A stretch of 57,981 nucleotides of DNA, taken from NCBI GenBank assembly GCA_017545185.1, contig JAFWQJ010000048.1, positions 1 through 57,981 on the forward strand, read 5' to 3'. This DNA comes from Oscillospiraceae bacterium (GTDB taxonomy: Bacteria > Bacillota > Clostridia > Oscillospirales > Ruminococcaceae). A model generated the notes under the pieces. The model did not search any database. It was not told the origin of the DNA and worked only from the letters and a program-made list of their open reading frames with translations. The position numbers were made by a program, and so were the translations under genes. Position 1 is the first letter of the stretch; each line of letters opens with the position of its first letter. Shown here one piece after another: positions 17,939 through 26,164 of this stretch.

Positions 17939-18961
17939 ATGAAGCATATTTCACCCTCTGACCCCCGCCTGCAGTATATGGGGCGCATTGACCGGCAGGA
18001 TCCGGACGCACCGGATTTCATCTGGGCGGGCTCACTGGTGCAGTTCCGCTTTACGGGCAGTCAGCTTGTGCTGATGATCGAAAACCACGCCTGCTTTGCG
18101 GGAATGCAGCTCGGCTGCATCATTGACGGCACGGAGCGGCAGATCGAGCTCGGCGACGAGGACGGCCGCTATGATATCCCGGTCGGCGGTGCGGGCACGC
18201 ACAGCTTTATTCTGTTCAAGCGGCAGGACGCGACGCATCATTTTATTCTGCATGAGATCCTGCTCTCGGACAGCGGAGAGCTGCTGGAATCCCCGCCGCT
18301 GCCGGAATTAAAGCTTGAATGCTACGGCGACAGCGTGACGGCGGGCTCTGCCGTTGAAATGCTTGACCGTATCGCGCAGAATGATCCGGATTATTACAAC
18401 GCGCAGGACGACAATGCTTGGCACAGCTACGCGATGCAGACGGCAAGGCTGCTCGGCGCGCAGGTGCATCTGGTCGCACAGGGCGGCATCGCACTGTTTG
18501 ACGGCACCGGCTGGTATGCCTGCGGCATGGAAACGGCATACGACAAGCTCTGCTATCTGACATGGACAGAGCAGATGACGGACTGGGATTTTTCGCGCTA
18601 TACGCCGGATTTCGTGACGGTCGCGATCGGCCAGAACGACGCGCATCTCAGCGAGGACGAGAACCGTCTGCTGACGGAGGAGGAGCGCGAATGCTGGCTT
18701 GACCGCTACTGCCGCATGATCGAAGATCTGATGCGGAAATATCCGAAGGCGATGTTCATCGTGTTCCTAACGTTGATGATGCATGATCCCTACTGGGAAA
18801 CGCTGCTGGACGACGCCTGTGCAAGGCTCGGCAGTCCGCGTGTCAGACGCTTCCGGTTCACGCGCAGCGGAACGGGAACGCCGGGGCATCCGCGCATTCC
18901 GGAACAGTGCGAAATGGCATGCGAGCTGACGGAATACATCCGCGGGCTGATGCAGGCGTGA
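17939..18961 (+). CDS. SGNH-hydrolase esterase, CE2-like
   Basis: The 340-residue protein has the two-domain plan of family CE2 esterases: an N-terminal beta-sandwich (about 1-115) and an SGNH hydrolase domain (about 120-335) with the nucleophile S132 in YGDSVTAG, an IGQND block (about 220) and a late catalytic histidine at about 317 in GTPGHP. CE2 enzymes remove acetyl groups from plant polysaccharides. There is no signal peptide, so this copy probably acts in the cytoplasm on imported acetylated oligosaccharides, consistent with the cytoplasmic GH3 nearby. The ATG follows AACGGAGG. Confidence 0.85.
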   Translation: MKHISPSDPRLQYMGRIDRQDPDAPDFIWAGSLVQFRFTGSQLVLMIENHACFAGMQLGCIIDGTERQIELGDEDGRYDIPVGGAGTHSFILFKRQDATHHFILHEILLSDSGELLESPPLPELKLECYGDSVTAGSAVEMLDRIAQNDPDYYNAQDDNAWHSYAMQTARLLGAQVHLVAQGGIALFDGTGWYACGMETAYDKLCYLTWTEQMTDWDFSRYTPDFVTVAIGQNDAHLSEDENRLLTEEERECWLDRYCRMIEDLMRKYPKAMFIVFLTLMMHDPYWETLLDDACARLGSPRVRRFRFTRSGTGTPGHPRIPEQCEMACELTEYIRGLMQA

Positions 18962-18975
18962 TCTCCGAAATATCA

Positions 18976-19467
18976 TCAGCTTATGCCTCCCCTGAAAGGG
19001 GAGGTGTCAGCATCCGCTGACGGAGGGGTCAAACCTGCGGGCAGCTTACATATCTGCCCTTCCGCCGCTTCGCGGTATCGTGCCCGCTCCCACCTTCTGC
19101 GGAACAGCCTGCAGATCCCGCAGGCCGGAAAGCAGAGCAGGAACCACAGCGCCGAAAACAGCGGACAGATCTGTCCGGAGAGGTTATATGCGCGGTCGGT
19201 GTAATCCCAGACCGCCCAGCCCATGATGAGATTATCGAACACTCCGACGGCAAATTCCGCCGCCGTAACGAATACGGCTCCGAGCAGCGCCCGCATGTAC
19301 ACCGGTTCATGCAGGCGCTGCTCCATGCTGTAGAGGTAAACAAGTGCCGCACCGCCTAAAAGCCCCATGGTCCAGTGCGTGCGCCCTCTGCCTGCGATCT
19401 CCAGCATCGCGTAGAGAAAGAATCCGAACAGGAATACGCAGGCGTATTCCCCGGCCTGCTTCTGCAT
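18976..19467 (-). CDS. Polytopic membrane protein, possibly CmpB-like permease family
   Basis: About 163 residues with four predicted helices (about 8-28, 37-55, 65-90 and 105-125). The block AVGVFDNLIMGWAVWDYTDR followed by NLSGQICPLFSALWF resembles the putative ABC-transporter type IV (CmpB-like) family, where a W..WDY motif precedes a conserved region. The start is chosen at 19467, where AAAAAGGGGG precedes the ATG; the frame continues upstream without a good site. The last ~20 residues (GLTPPSADADTSPFRGG) are encoded by an intergenic palindromic repeat, so the original C-terminus was probably shorter. Confidence 0.7.
   Translation of the reverse strand: MQKQAGEYACVFLFGFFLYAMLEIAGRGRTHWTMGLLGGAALVYLYSMEQRLHEPVYMRALLGAVFVTAAEFAVGVFDNLIMGWAVWDYTDRAYNLSGQICPLFSALWFLLCFPACGICRLFRRRWERARYREAAEGQICKLPAGLTPPSADADTSPFRGGIS
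18983..19030. repeat. Intergenic palindromic repeat read into by the 18976 gene
   Basis: cctcccctgaaaggggagg followed by gtcagcatccgctgac and ggaggggtc: three nested palindromes. Read on the minus strand they encode LTPPSADADTSPFRGG. The end of the membrane-protein gene lies inside it. Confidence 0.6.
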
Positions 19468-19567
19468 ACTGCCGCCCCCTTTTTGTTCTTTCTGTATTAT
19501 CGGCAGCCTGCTGCGGATTATGCACAGCCGGCACGGTATCTGCGCATCAACAGAGTGCATAGTTTAT

Positions 19568-19596
19568 TTGACATTTTTGCGCGTTTGTGGTATAAT
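19568..19596 (+). promoter_or_regulatory. Sigma-A promoter for the GH3 gene
   Basis: TTGACA, 17-base spacer, TATAAT; about 75 bases before the start codon. Confidence 0.85.
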
Positions 19597-19670
19597 ACAA
19601 ATAAACGTATGAACGATACGTACCAAATATCCGCGTACAGCAAACCGGAATATCCGGGGAGGGCACGAAT

Positions 19671-22478
19671 ATGAAACGCACACTTGACTGGAATGAATAT
19701 CTGGCACGCGCCGCAGAAGCCGTCGCAGAAGGCATCGTCATGCTGAAAAACGACAATGCCGCACTCCCGCTGCCGGCAGGGGAGGAGATCGCCGTTTTCG
19801 GACGCATCCAGCTGCATTATTACAAGAGCGGCACCGGTTCGGGCGGCATGGTGAATGTCTCAAAGGTGACCGGCATCACGGACGGCCTGCTGGAAGCGGG
19901 CGTAAAGCTGAACGAAAAGCTGCTCGATACCTACAGAAAATGGGACGAAGCCAATCCCTATGACCTCGGCGCGGGCTGGGGCGGCGAGCCGTGGTCGCAG
20001 GCGGAAATGCCGCTGGACGAAGCACTTGTTGCAGAGACCGCGGCGGTCTGTCAGCGGGCGGTCGTCATCATCGGACGCACCGCCGGCGAGGAGCAGGATA
20101 ACCGCATAGAGCCGGGCTCCTATCTGCTGACAAGCGAGGAACAGGAAATGCTCCGCCTTTGCAGAAAGCATTTTGCAAAGGTGATCGTTCTGCTGAACAC
20201 CGGCAACATCATGGACATGCATTTTGTTGATGATTATGCCCCGGACGCCGTGCTTTATGTCTGGCAGGGCGGCATGACGGGCGGGACCGGCACCGCGCAG
20301 GTGCTGACCGGTGCGGTATCGCCGTCGGGCAAGCTGCCGGATACGGTCGCGTATGAGATCACGGATTATCCGTCCGATGCGAATTTCCACGGACAGGATG
20401 CGGATATCTATGCCGAGGATATCTATGTCGGCTACCGCTATTTCGAGACATTCGCAAAGGACCGCGTGCGGTATCCGTTCGGGTTCGGCCTTTCGTATAC
20501 GACCTTTGACATTGCCTGCGGCATCCGGTTCCGGAACCGCGACATGTGGTTCGTGCCGGTCACGGTGACGAATACGGGCAATGTCCCCGGCAAGGAGGTC
20601 GTGCAGCTTTATGCCGAATGCCCGCAGGGAACGCTCGGACAGCCTGCGCGGCAGCTGCTGATCTTCTACAAGACGAATCTGCTGCAGCCGGGTGAATCGG
20701 AAACGGTACACCTTGAGCTGATGATCCCGGAATCCTATGACGACAGCGGCGTGACCGGTCACGCACACTGCTGGGTCAAGGAAGCGGGCGAATATAAATT
20801 CTATGTCGGCAGCGATGTCAGAAGCGCACAGTACGCGGCATCGCGGGAGCTGGACGAAACGATCGTGCTGAAGGAATGCAGACAGGCACTCGCGCCGGTC
20901 AGGGCGTTCCGGCGGATGAAGCCGCTGCCGGACGGAAACGGCGGCTATACCGTGACGGAGGAGGTCACGCCGCTTTCGGGCGTCGATGAGGCAAAACGCC
21001 GCGAGGATGCGCTCCCTGCGGAGATGCGCCCGTCCGGAGAAGCGTCAAAGCTCAGCGATGTGCTGCTCGGCAAGGTGAGCATGGAGCATTTTATCGCGCA
21101 GCTCAGCAATGAGGAACTCGCGCAGATCGTCCGCGGCGAGGGCATGGGCAGCCCGCGTGTGACTGCCGGTACGGCCTCGGCCTTCGGCGGCGTCTCCGAT
21201 GCGCTGACCGCATACGGCATCCCGGCGGCCTGCTGCTCGGACGGCCCCTCGGGAATGCGGCTTGACTGCGGCACCAAGGCGTTCAGCCTGCCGAACGGTA
21301 CGCTGCTCGCATCGACGTTCAACTTAAAGCTGATCCGGGAGCTGTTCTCCTGCGTCGGACTGGAAATGACCGCGAACCGCGTGGACTGCCTGCTCGGCCC
21401 CGGCATGAATATTCACCGGCACCCGCTGAACGGCAGAAACTTCGAGTATTTCTCCGAGGATCCGAAGCTGACCGGCCTGATCGCCTGCGCAGAGCTCTCC
21501 GGCCTGCAGACCGCGGGCGTCACGGGCACGGTCAAGCACTGCTGCGCGAACAATCAGGAGACGAACCGGCATTTCATCGACTCGGTCGTGTCCGAGCGCG
21601 CACTCCGGGAGATCTATCTGCGCGGCTTTGAACTGGCCGTCAAAGAGGGCGGCGCATCGTCGGTCATGACGACCTACGGCTCCGTCAACGGACTGTGGAC
21701 AGCCGGCAATTACGACCTCTGCACGGAGATCATCCGGAAGGAGTGGGGCTATACCGGCTTCCTGATGACGGACTGGTGGGCGAATATCAACGAGCGCGGC
21801 ATGGAGCCCGACAAGCGCGATCTGGCCGCGATGGTGCGCGCACAGAACGATGTATACATGGTCTGCGCTAGCTGCACGGAGCATGACGACAACATTGCGG
21901 AGGCACTTGCGGACGGCACGCTGACCCGCGCCGAGCTGCAGCGCTCCGCGGCGAATATCTGCCGCTTCCTGCTGCATACGAATGCGATGAAGCGGCTGCT
22001 CGGCGAGGAAACGGAGGCAGAGATCCGGAACCGTCCGGCGGACGAAACGGATGACGGCAGCCCCGTCGTGTTCTACGAGCTGGACAGAGACCTGACGCTC
22101 CCGCTGGACGGCATCTGCACGGACAAGGGCACGAATTACGCCTTTGCGCTGACGGTCAATCAGCCGGGCTGGTATCAGGTCACGCTGACGGCGTCCTCGG
22201 AGCAGGGTGATCTTGCGCAGATCCCGGTCACGCTGTTCAGCATGGGAACCGCGACCGGAACCTTCACATGGAACGGCACGGGCGGCAGGCCGGTCTCGTT
22301 CACCAAGCGGATCCCGCTGTTCTCGCATTTCACCGCGAACCGGCTGTATTTTGCACAGAGCGGTCTGAATATGCTGAGCATCCGCTTTGAGCTGCTGACA
22401 ACCGAATTTGATTTTGCTGCAATGGGCGACACCGATCCGGGTGCGCCGGATGCAGCGGAGGGCACTGCCGGTGCCTGA
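19671..22478 (+). CDS. GH3 family beta-glucosidase, domain-permuted
   Basis: The 935-residue protein holds GH3 domains in permuted order: the alpha/beta sandwich comes first (about 1-270, starting EGIVMLKNDNAALPLP), then an FnIII-like domain (about 290-400, VTVTNTGNVPGKEVVQLY), then the TIM-barrel domain (about 470-780), then a C-terminal beta-sandwich (about 800-925). The catalytic aspartate is D701 in GFLMTDWW, and the sugar-binding KHCCANNQE block precedes it. A similar order is known in some Ruminococcus beta-glucosidases. Without a signal peptide it should hydrolyse oligosaccharides inside the cell. GGGGAGGG precedes the ATG. Confidence 0.93.
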   Translation: MKRTLDWNEYLARAAEAVAEGIVMLKNDNAALPLPAGEEIAVFGRIQLHYYKSGTGSGGMVNVSKVTGITDGLLEAGVKLNEKLLDTYRKWDEANPYDLGAGWGGEPWSQAEMPLDEALVAETAAVCQRAVVIIGRTAGEEQDNRIEPGSYLLTSEEQEMLRLCRKHFAKVIVLLNTGNIMDMHFVDDYAPDAVLYVWQGGMTGGTGTAQVLTGAVSPSGKLPDTVAYEITDYPSDANFHGQDADIYAEDIYVGYRYFETFAKDRVRYPFGFGLSYTTFDIACGIRFRNRDMWFVPVTVTNTGNVPGKEVVQLYAECPQGTLGQPARQLLIFYKTNLLQPGESETVHLELMIPESYDDSGVTGHAHCWVKEAGEYKFYVGSDVRSAQYAASRELDETIVLKECRQALAPVRAFRRMKPLPDGNGGYTVTEEVTPLSGVDEAKRREDALPAEMRPSGEASKLSDVLLGKVSMEHFIAQLSNEELAQIVRGEGMGSPRVTAGTASAFGGVSDALTAYGIPAACCSDGPSGMRLDCGTKAFSLPNGTLLASTFNLKLIRELFSCVGLEMTANRVDCLLGPGMNIHRHPLNGRNFEYFSEDPKLTGLIACAELSGLQTAGVTGTVKHCCANNQETNRHFIDSVVSERALREIYLRGFELAVKEGGASSVMTTYGSVNGLWTAGNYDLCTEIIRKEWGYTGFLMTDWWANINERGMEPDKRDLAAMVRAQNDVYMVCASCTEHDDNIAEALADGTLTRAELQRSAANICRFLLHTNAMKRLLGEETEAEIRNRPADETDDGSPVVFYELDRDLTLPLDGICTDKGTNYAFALTVNQPGWYQVTLTASSEQGDLAQIPVTLFSMGTATGTFTWNGTGGRPVSFTKRIPLFSHFTANRLYFAQSGLNMLSIRFELLTTEFDFAAMGDTDPGAPDAAEGTAGA

Positions 22479-22500
22479 ACCGGAAGGAGGTGCATACGCA

Positions 22501-22869
22501 ATGGCATCCGCCAGAAACATGGTGATCGCCGGCGATTATCAGGGCTGCCGCGTTTTTTGCATGACGGGCAAGCTCGCCTATATCTCCGGCACAATGAAAA
22601 AAATGGACGATATCTTCCTCACGCCGGAATTTGTCTCGCGCTATGAGCTGATGACGGAGGAGATCATCCGGTCGGGCAATTCGCTGCTGCTGACCGGCGT
22701 ACTGGACCCGGGCAATCTGCTGAAGCTCCGGATCCATGCATCGCCTGCGATGCAGAAAAAGGGCATCTATACGGTCGCGCTGAAATTCGAGGACGACAAG
22801 CGCTCGCTGCTCGAGATCGACGAAAAGACCTTCCGCGCGATCGAGCGCAGGATGCAGACGGCGGAATAA
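22501..22869 (+). CDS. Small unknown protein downstream of GH3
   Basis: The 122-residue soluble protein has a probable alpha/beta fold (MVIAGDYQGCRVFCMTGKLAYI, then SLLLTGVLDPGNLLKLRI). I do not recognise it. GGAAGGAGGT precedes the ATG at 22501; the frame extends upstream into the GH3 gene without another plausible start. The 22-base gap places it in the GH3 operon. Confidence 0.75.
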   Translation: MASARNMVIAGDYQGCRVFCMTGKLAYISGTMKKMDDIFLTPEFVSRYELMTEEIIRSGNSLLLTGVLDPGNLLKLRIHASPAMQKKGIYTVALKFEDDKRSLLEIDEKTFRAIERRMQTAE

Positions 22870-22954
22870 CGCCGCGGCACGGAAACGGCTGCGTTTTACA
22901 CAAAAATAGTGCAGGAATTTCTACAGAACGGATACTGAATTTTCAGCAGAATTG

Positions 22955-22983
22955 TTGACTTTTTTACACAGCTGTGCTATAAT
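22955..22983 (+). promoter_or_regulatory. Sigma-A promoter upstream of sigI
   Basis: TTGACT, 17-base spacer, TATAAT. The leader to the sigI start is about 150 bases and holds two hairpins: CTGCTG/CAGCAG (22992-23013) and ACCGCCC/GGGCGGT (23028-23054). Confidence 0.75.
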
Positions 22984-23086
22984 GAAATGAAAGACTGCTG
23001 CGGTTTTATCAGCAGACCCGAAAGCCAGACCGCCCGGCAGACTGTCAGGGCGGTTTGCTGCTTTGATCCGGTTTTTTTCTGCAAAT

Positions 23087-23114
23087 ACCCCGGTTTTCCG
23101 CGGGCTGCTGCGTA
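23087..23114 (+). promoter_or_regulatory. Candidate SigI-type promoter of sigI (autoregulation)
   Basis: ACCCCG, then exactly 18 bases, then CGTA, with a T-rich tract (23071-23078) just upstream. SigI promoters in Bacillus and Clostridium have an ACCCC-type -35 and a CGWA-type -10. The same layout precedes the secreted repeat protein at 25148-25175. The predicted transcript would begin about 20 bases before the sigI start. Confidence 0.55.
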
Positions 23115-23141
23115 TTCTTACAATGATATGGGGGTGAGGGA

Positions 23142-23858
23142 TTGAAAAGCGATTCGCATCAGATCATAGCCCAGGTATACAAAGCGAAAACAGACGGCCG
23201 TGCTGCTGATGAACTGATCTCATCCTACATGCCGTTTATCAAGTCCGAAACTGCGAAATTTCTGAAGCGACCGCCCGATCCCAGCGATGACGAACTGAGC
23301 ATCGCAATGTTTGCATTTTACGAAGCCGTCCGCAGCTATACGAAATCCAGAGGCGCATTTCTGAATTTTGCCGCACTGCAGATCCGCAGCCGCCTGATCG
23401 ACAACTACCGCAAAGAGAAGAGGAACAAGGGTCAGATCTCGCTGGACAGCTCCGACGAGGAGCAGGCCGATCTGCTGGAGACGATCCCGGACGGTCACGA
23501 TGAATATGAAGCAACGGAAATGCGCGAGGCGACCCGGCAGGAGATCGAGGAGCTGACCGCGCAGATGACCGATTTCGGTGTTTCCATGACGGATGTCGCG
23601 GACAATTCCCCGCGGCAGAGCAGAACTATGGAAAGCTGCCGGAGGGCGATCGCCTATGCGAGAAGCCATCCGGACATTCTGGAGGACTTTCTCCGAACCA
23701 AGCGTGTTCCGATCGCAAGGCTTGCAGAGGGCGCAGCCGTAGACCGGAAATCGCTGGAGCGGCACAGACGGTATCTCGTCGCCGTGCTGCTGATCTGTAC
23801 AAACGGGTATGAGATCCTGCGCGGGCATATTATGCAGGTTCTGAAAGGAGGGTGCTGA
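23142..23858 (+). CDS. sigI: RNA polymerase sigma factor SigI
   Basis: The 238-residue protein matches the SigI family: a sigma region 2 (about 1-100: SSYMPFIKSETAKFLKRP, DELSIAMFAFYEAVRSY, FLNFAALQIRSRLIDNYRKEKR) and the SigI-specific C-terminal domain (about 160-235) with LRTKRVPIARLAEGAAVDRKSLERHRRYLVA as its recognition helix region. The start is TTG after GGGGGTGAGGGA. The RsgI-like anti-sigma gene begins one base after the stop. In cellulolytic clostridia SigI factors switch on polysaccharide-degradation genes; in Bacillus, heat and wall-related genes. Confidence 0.92.
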   Translation: MKSDSHQIIAQVYKAKTDGRAADELISSYMPFIKSETAKFLKRPPDPSDDELSIAMFAFYEAVRSYTKSRGAFLNFAALQIRSRLIDNYRKEKRNKGQISLDSSDEEQADLLETIPDGHDEYEATEMREATRQEIEELTAQMTDFGVSMTDVADNSPRQSRTMESCRRAIAYARSHPDILEDFLRTKRVPIARLAEGAAVDRKSLERHRRYLVAVLLICTNGYEILRGHIMQVLKGGC

Positions 23859-23859
23859 G

Positions 23860-25035
23860 ATGAAATATGTTGTCACGGAATGCCATGACGGCTATGCCGT
23901 GCTCATGGATGAAGGCGCAGGTTTTGTTCACGCGGCAAACCTGCATTATACAGTCGGGCAGACTGTCACAAATCCGATCCTGATGCAGGAAGCGGAACCG
24001 GCAGGAAAGAGCATCACGGTCAGGCGCATCCTTCCTGTTCTTGCAGCTGCGGCATGTCTTGCAGTCGTATCAGCCGCCGGATTCTCCTATTATTCCGGCA
24101 AATACAAGACGCATTCGGTCGTTGTCATGTCGTCGGATGCCAATATCAAGATGTATCTCAACAAGCAGGGCGAGGTATTGAGCGTACAGGCTGAGGACGA
24201 TTACGCCGAGGAGATCCTCAGGGATTACGATACCAAAAACAAGAGCAAGACCGATGTCGCAAACGATCTTCTTGCAAAGCAGATCGAAAGCGGGCATCTG
24301 ACCAGCGGGGATACGGTTGACTTCTATATCTCCGCGGATACGAATGCCGCATACGATACCTATAAAACGGAGTTTGAAACGGAGATCCAGCAGGTCAGGG
24401 TGAGCGTTCAGGAGCTCGGCGCGCCGGAGCCGCCGAAGCCGGATAAGGCAGAAGCGCCGGTCAAGCCCGAAGCACCGGTCAAACCGGATCCGAAGGCTGA
24501 TCCTAAGAATGATCCGAAGGCCGAGCCGGCAAAGCCCGATCCCGCAAAGGATCAGCCGCTGCAGCCGGAGGCACCGAAGGAGAAGCCTGCACAGGCCGTC
24601 AAGCCTGCGGAGAAGCCGTGGAAGAATGTAACGCCCGTGCAGCCGGCGAATCCGCCTGCACCGCCTGTGAATCCGAAGGATCCGCCGACGATCGGCAAGG
24701 AGCAGACACCGCCTGTGCCGCCGACGGAACCGGAGGAAAAGCCCGAGCTTCTGCCGGACGAGCCGAAGAAGCCGGAAGAAATCGAAAAAACTGATACGGA
24801 GGAAAAACCGGAAGATGGTATTCCTGCGCCGGAAAAACCGGAGGAGCAGGAAGGGGGGAAGCCGGTGCTGCCTGATCCTGATACGGAGCAGCCCGGAGAA
24901 AAAGACAAAGAAGAAAAGAAACCGGCAGAGGTTCATCCTCCTCTGCCCCGGCCGGAACCTGCAAACGGATTGCTCCCGAAGCAGGATCCGCTGCAAATCT
25001 CGGAACCTCCGGAACTATTTGCTGTACTCGTTTGA
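23860..25035 (+). CDS. rsgI: Anti-sigma-I factor RsgI-like, Pro-rich ectodomain
   Basis: The 391-residue protein has the RsgI plan: a cytoplasmic SigI-binding domain (1-~45, MKYVVTECHDGYAVLMDEG), a membrane helix (~57-77), the conserved periplasmic domain (~84-185) and a tail. The segment usually reading D-[IV]-N-P is here SSDANIKMYLN, so the Asn-Pro pair associated with autocleavage is missing. Residues ~187-380 are a Pro/Lys/Glu/Ala linker (VKPEAPVKPDPKADPK and similar) without a recognisable carbohydrate-binding module, unlike many clostridial RsgI proteins. It follows sigI by one base, so they are co-translated. The tail suggests wall spanning or interaction with the neighbouring secreted protein. 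Confidence 0.87.
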   Translation: MKYVVTECHDGYAVLMDEGAGFVHAANLHYTVGQTVTNPILMQEAEPAGKSITVRRILPVLAAAACLAVVSAAGFSYYSGKYKTHSVVVMSSDANIKMYLNKQGEVLSVQAEDDYAEEILRDYDTKNKSKTDVANDLLAKQIESGHLTSGDTVDFYISADTNAAYDTYKTEFETEIQQVRVSVQELGAPEPPKPDKAEAPVKPEAPVKPDPKADPKNDPKAEPAKPDPAKDQPLQPEAPKEKPAQAVKPAEKPWKNVTPVQPANPPAPPVNPKDPPTIGKEQTPPVPPTEPEEKPELLPDEPKKPEEIEKTDTEEKPEDGIPAPEKPEEQEGGKPVLPDPDTEQPGEKDKEEKKPAEVHPPLPRPEPANGLLPKQDPLQISEPPELFAVLV

Positions 25036-25052
25036 TCTGAAAATGATGTTTC

Positions 25053-25088
25053 GGGACTGCTGCACATCCTGCAGCGGTCCTTTTTTTC
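25053..25088 (+). terminator. Intrinsic terminator after rsgI
   Basis: GGGACTGCTGCA-catcc-TGCAGCGGTCC followed by TTTTTTT. Confidence 0.88.
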
Positions 25089-25147
25089 TTCGTAAATACG
25101 TGCCGAATACTGCAGACTGTAATTTTTTTCAAAAAATTTTTCGGGAA

Positions 25148-25175
25148 ACCCCGTTTTTTGCGATCCGATTTCGTA
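25148..25175 (+). promoter_or_regulatory. Candidate SigI-type promoter of the secreted repeat protein
   Basis: ACCCCG, 18 bases, CGTA, with T7 and A6/T5 tracts immediately upstream (25122-25141). It matches the architecture upstream of sigI. No sigma-A promoter is apparent in this interval, which supports SigI control. Confidence 0.55.
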
Positions 25176-25255
25176 AGCTGATAACAGAAAGCAAAACGCA
25201 GCTTTCGCTCCCGATCAAACGGAGCAACATGAAAAAAGGAAAAGGAGTCCTGATT

Positions 25256-26083
25256 ATGAAACTGAAGTCCAGAAAGCAGATCCTGTCCGCTCTCGCAGCA
25301 CTTGCAGTCCTGTCCGCAGCGACCGGCGCTACCGCATTTGCAGCAAGCATCGCTGACAAGGAAGACACCGCTCCGGCCGTCACTGAGGAAGTGGCAGCAG
25401 AGGCTGAGGCTGAGGCTGAAGCACCGGCAGCAGAGGCAGAAGCTCCTGCAGCTGAGGCAGAGGCACCTGCAGCTGAGGCAGAGGCACCGGCAGCAGAGGC
25501 AGAAGCTCCTGCAGCTGAGGCTGAGGCACCGGCAGTTGAAGAAGAAGCACCGGCTCCCGTTGAGGAAGCTGAGAAGCCGGCAAAGCCGATCGGCAAGAAG
25601 GAGATCATCTCCATGATCAACAAGACCTTCGATCTCGAGACCTTCGAGTTCAAGGATGCCGATGCAAAGGCTGAGTGGATCGATTTCTGCCAGAACACCC
25701 TGAAGCCGGAGATCGAGAAGGAGATCGCAAAGGCTGCTGAAGAGGCTGAGAAGCCGGAGCCGCCGAAGCCGGTCGAGGAAGACGGCGAGAAGCCGGAGCC
25801 TCCGAAGCCGATCGAGGAAGACGGCGAGAAGCCGGAGCCCCCGAAGCCGGTCGAGGAAGACGGCGAGAAGCCGGAGCCCCCGAAGCCGATCGAGGAAGAC
25901 GGCGAGAAGCCGGAGCCCCCGAAGCCGCACGAGAACGGCGAGAAGCCGGTTCCGCCGCAGCCGCCTGTTCCGGGCGAGGGTCCTGCGGGTCCGCATCATG
26001 AGCCCCCGAAGCCGGTCGTCGAGGAGACTGCCGCTGAGGAAACCGCTGCTGAGACCGTTGCCGAGGAAGAAGCAGCTGAGTAA
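25256..26083 (+). CDS. Secreted Ala/Glu- and Pro-repeat protein
   Basis: The 275-residue protein has a signal peptide (1-~28, basic start then LSALAALAVLSAATGATAFAAS). Two repeat blocks flank a short helical segment: about six copies of a hexapeptide near EAEAPA (about 50-95), a unique region (about 105-160, IISMINKTFDLETFEFKDAD), and a 13-residue unit near EKPEPPKPVEEDG in about five copies (about 165-225). The end is again Glu/Ala-rich, with no LPXTG or membrane anchor. AAAGGAG lies seven bases before the ATG at 25256; an ATG 27 bases earlier is less well placed. A SigI-like promoter precedes it. It could be a wall-associated or spacer protein; I do not recognise the family. Confidence 0.85.
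   Translation: MKLKSRKQILSALAALAVLSAATGATAFAASIADKEDTAPAVTEEVAAEAEAEAEAPAAEAEAPAAEAEAPAAEAEAPAAEAEAPAAEAEAPAVEEEAPAPVEEAEKPAKPIGKKEIISMINKTFDLETFEFKDADAKAEWIDFCQNTLKPEIEKEIAKAAEEAEKPEPPKPVEEDGEKPEPPKPIEEDGEKPEPPKPVEEDGEKPEPPKPIEEDGEKPEPPKPHENGEKPVPPQPPVPGEGPAGPHHEPPKPVVEETAAEETAAETVAEEEAAE
25419..25540 (+). repeat. In-gene tandem repeat, 18-base unit
   Basis: About six copies of a unit close to gcaccggcagcagaggca, encoding the Ala/Glu/Pro hexapeptides. The copies differ only at synonymous positions, suggesting expansion by slippage or recombination. Confidence 0.85.
25750..25930 (+). repeat. In-gene tandem repeat, 39-base unit
   Basis: About four and a half nearly identical 39-base units encoding EKPEPPKP[VI]EEDG, with alternating Val and Ile (gtc/atc) in successive units. 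This alternation points to duplication of a two-unit block. Confidence 0.88.
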
Positions 26084-26164
26084 TCTTAGGTGAATTGTTT
26101 GGTATTCCCCCCAAACTTTCATATACTTCCCTAAATTTCCCCAATTCCCTTCCCAAACGTAAGC

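Noticed and set aside
15214-18021. A 935-codon open frame on the minus strand
   Set aside because: It lies opposite aspS, the zinc-ribbon gene and the TPR-like gene, which have ribosome sites and family motifs. Its translation is a shadow of GC-rich codon bias.
23028-23054. ACCGCCC/GGGCGGT hairpin in the sigI leader as a terminator or riboswitch
   Set aside because: The T-run is distant and interrupted, and no aptamer consensus could be matched; recorded only as a leader hairpin.
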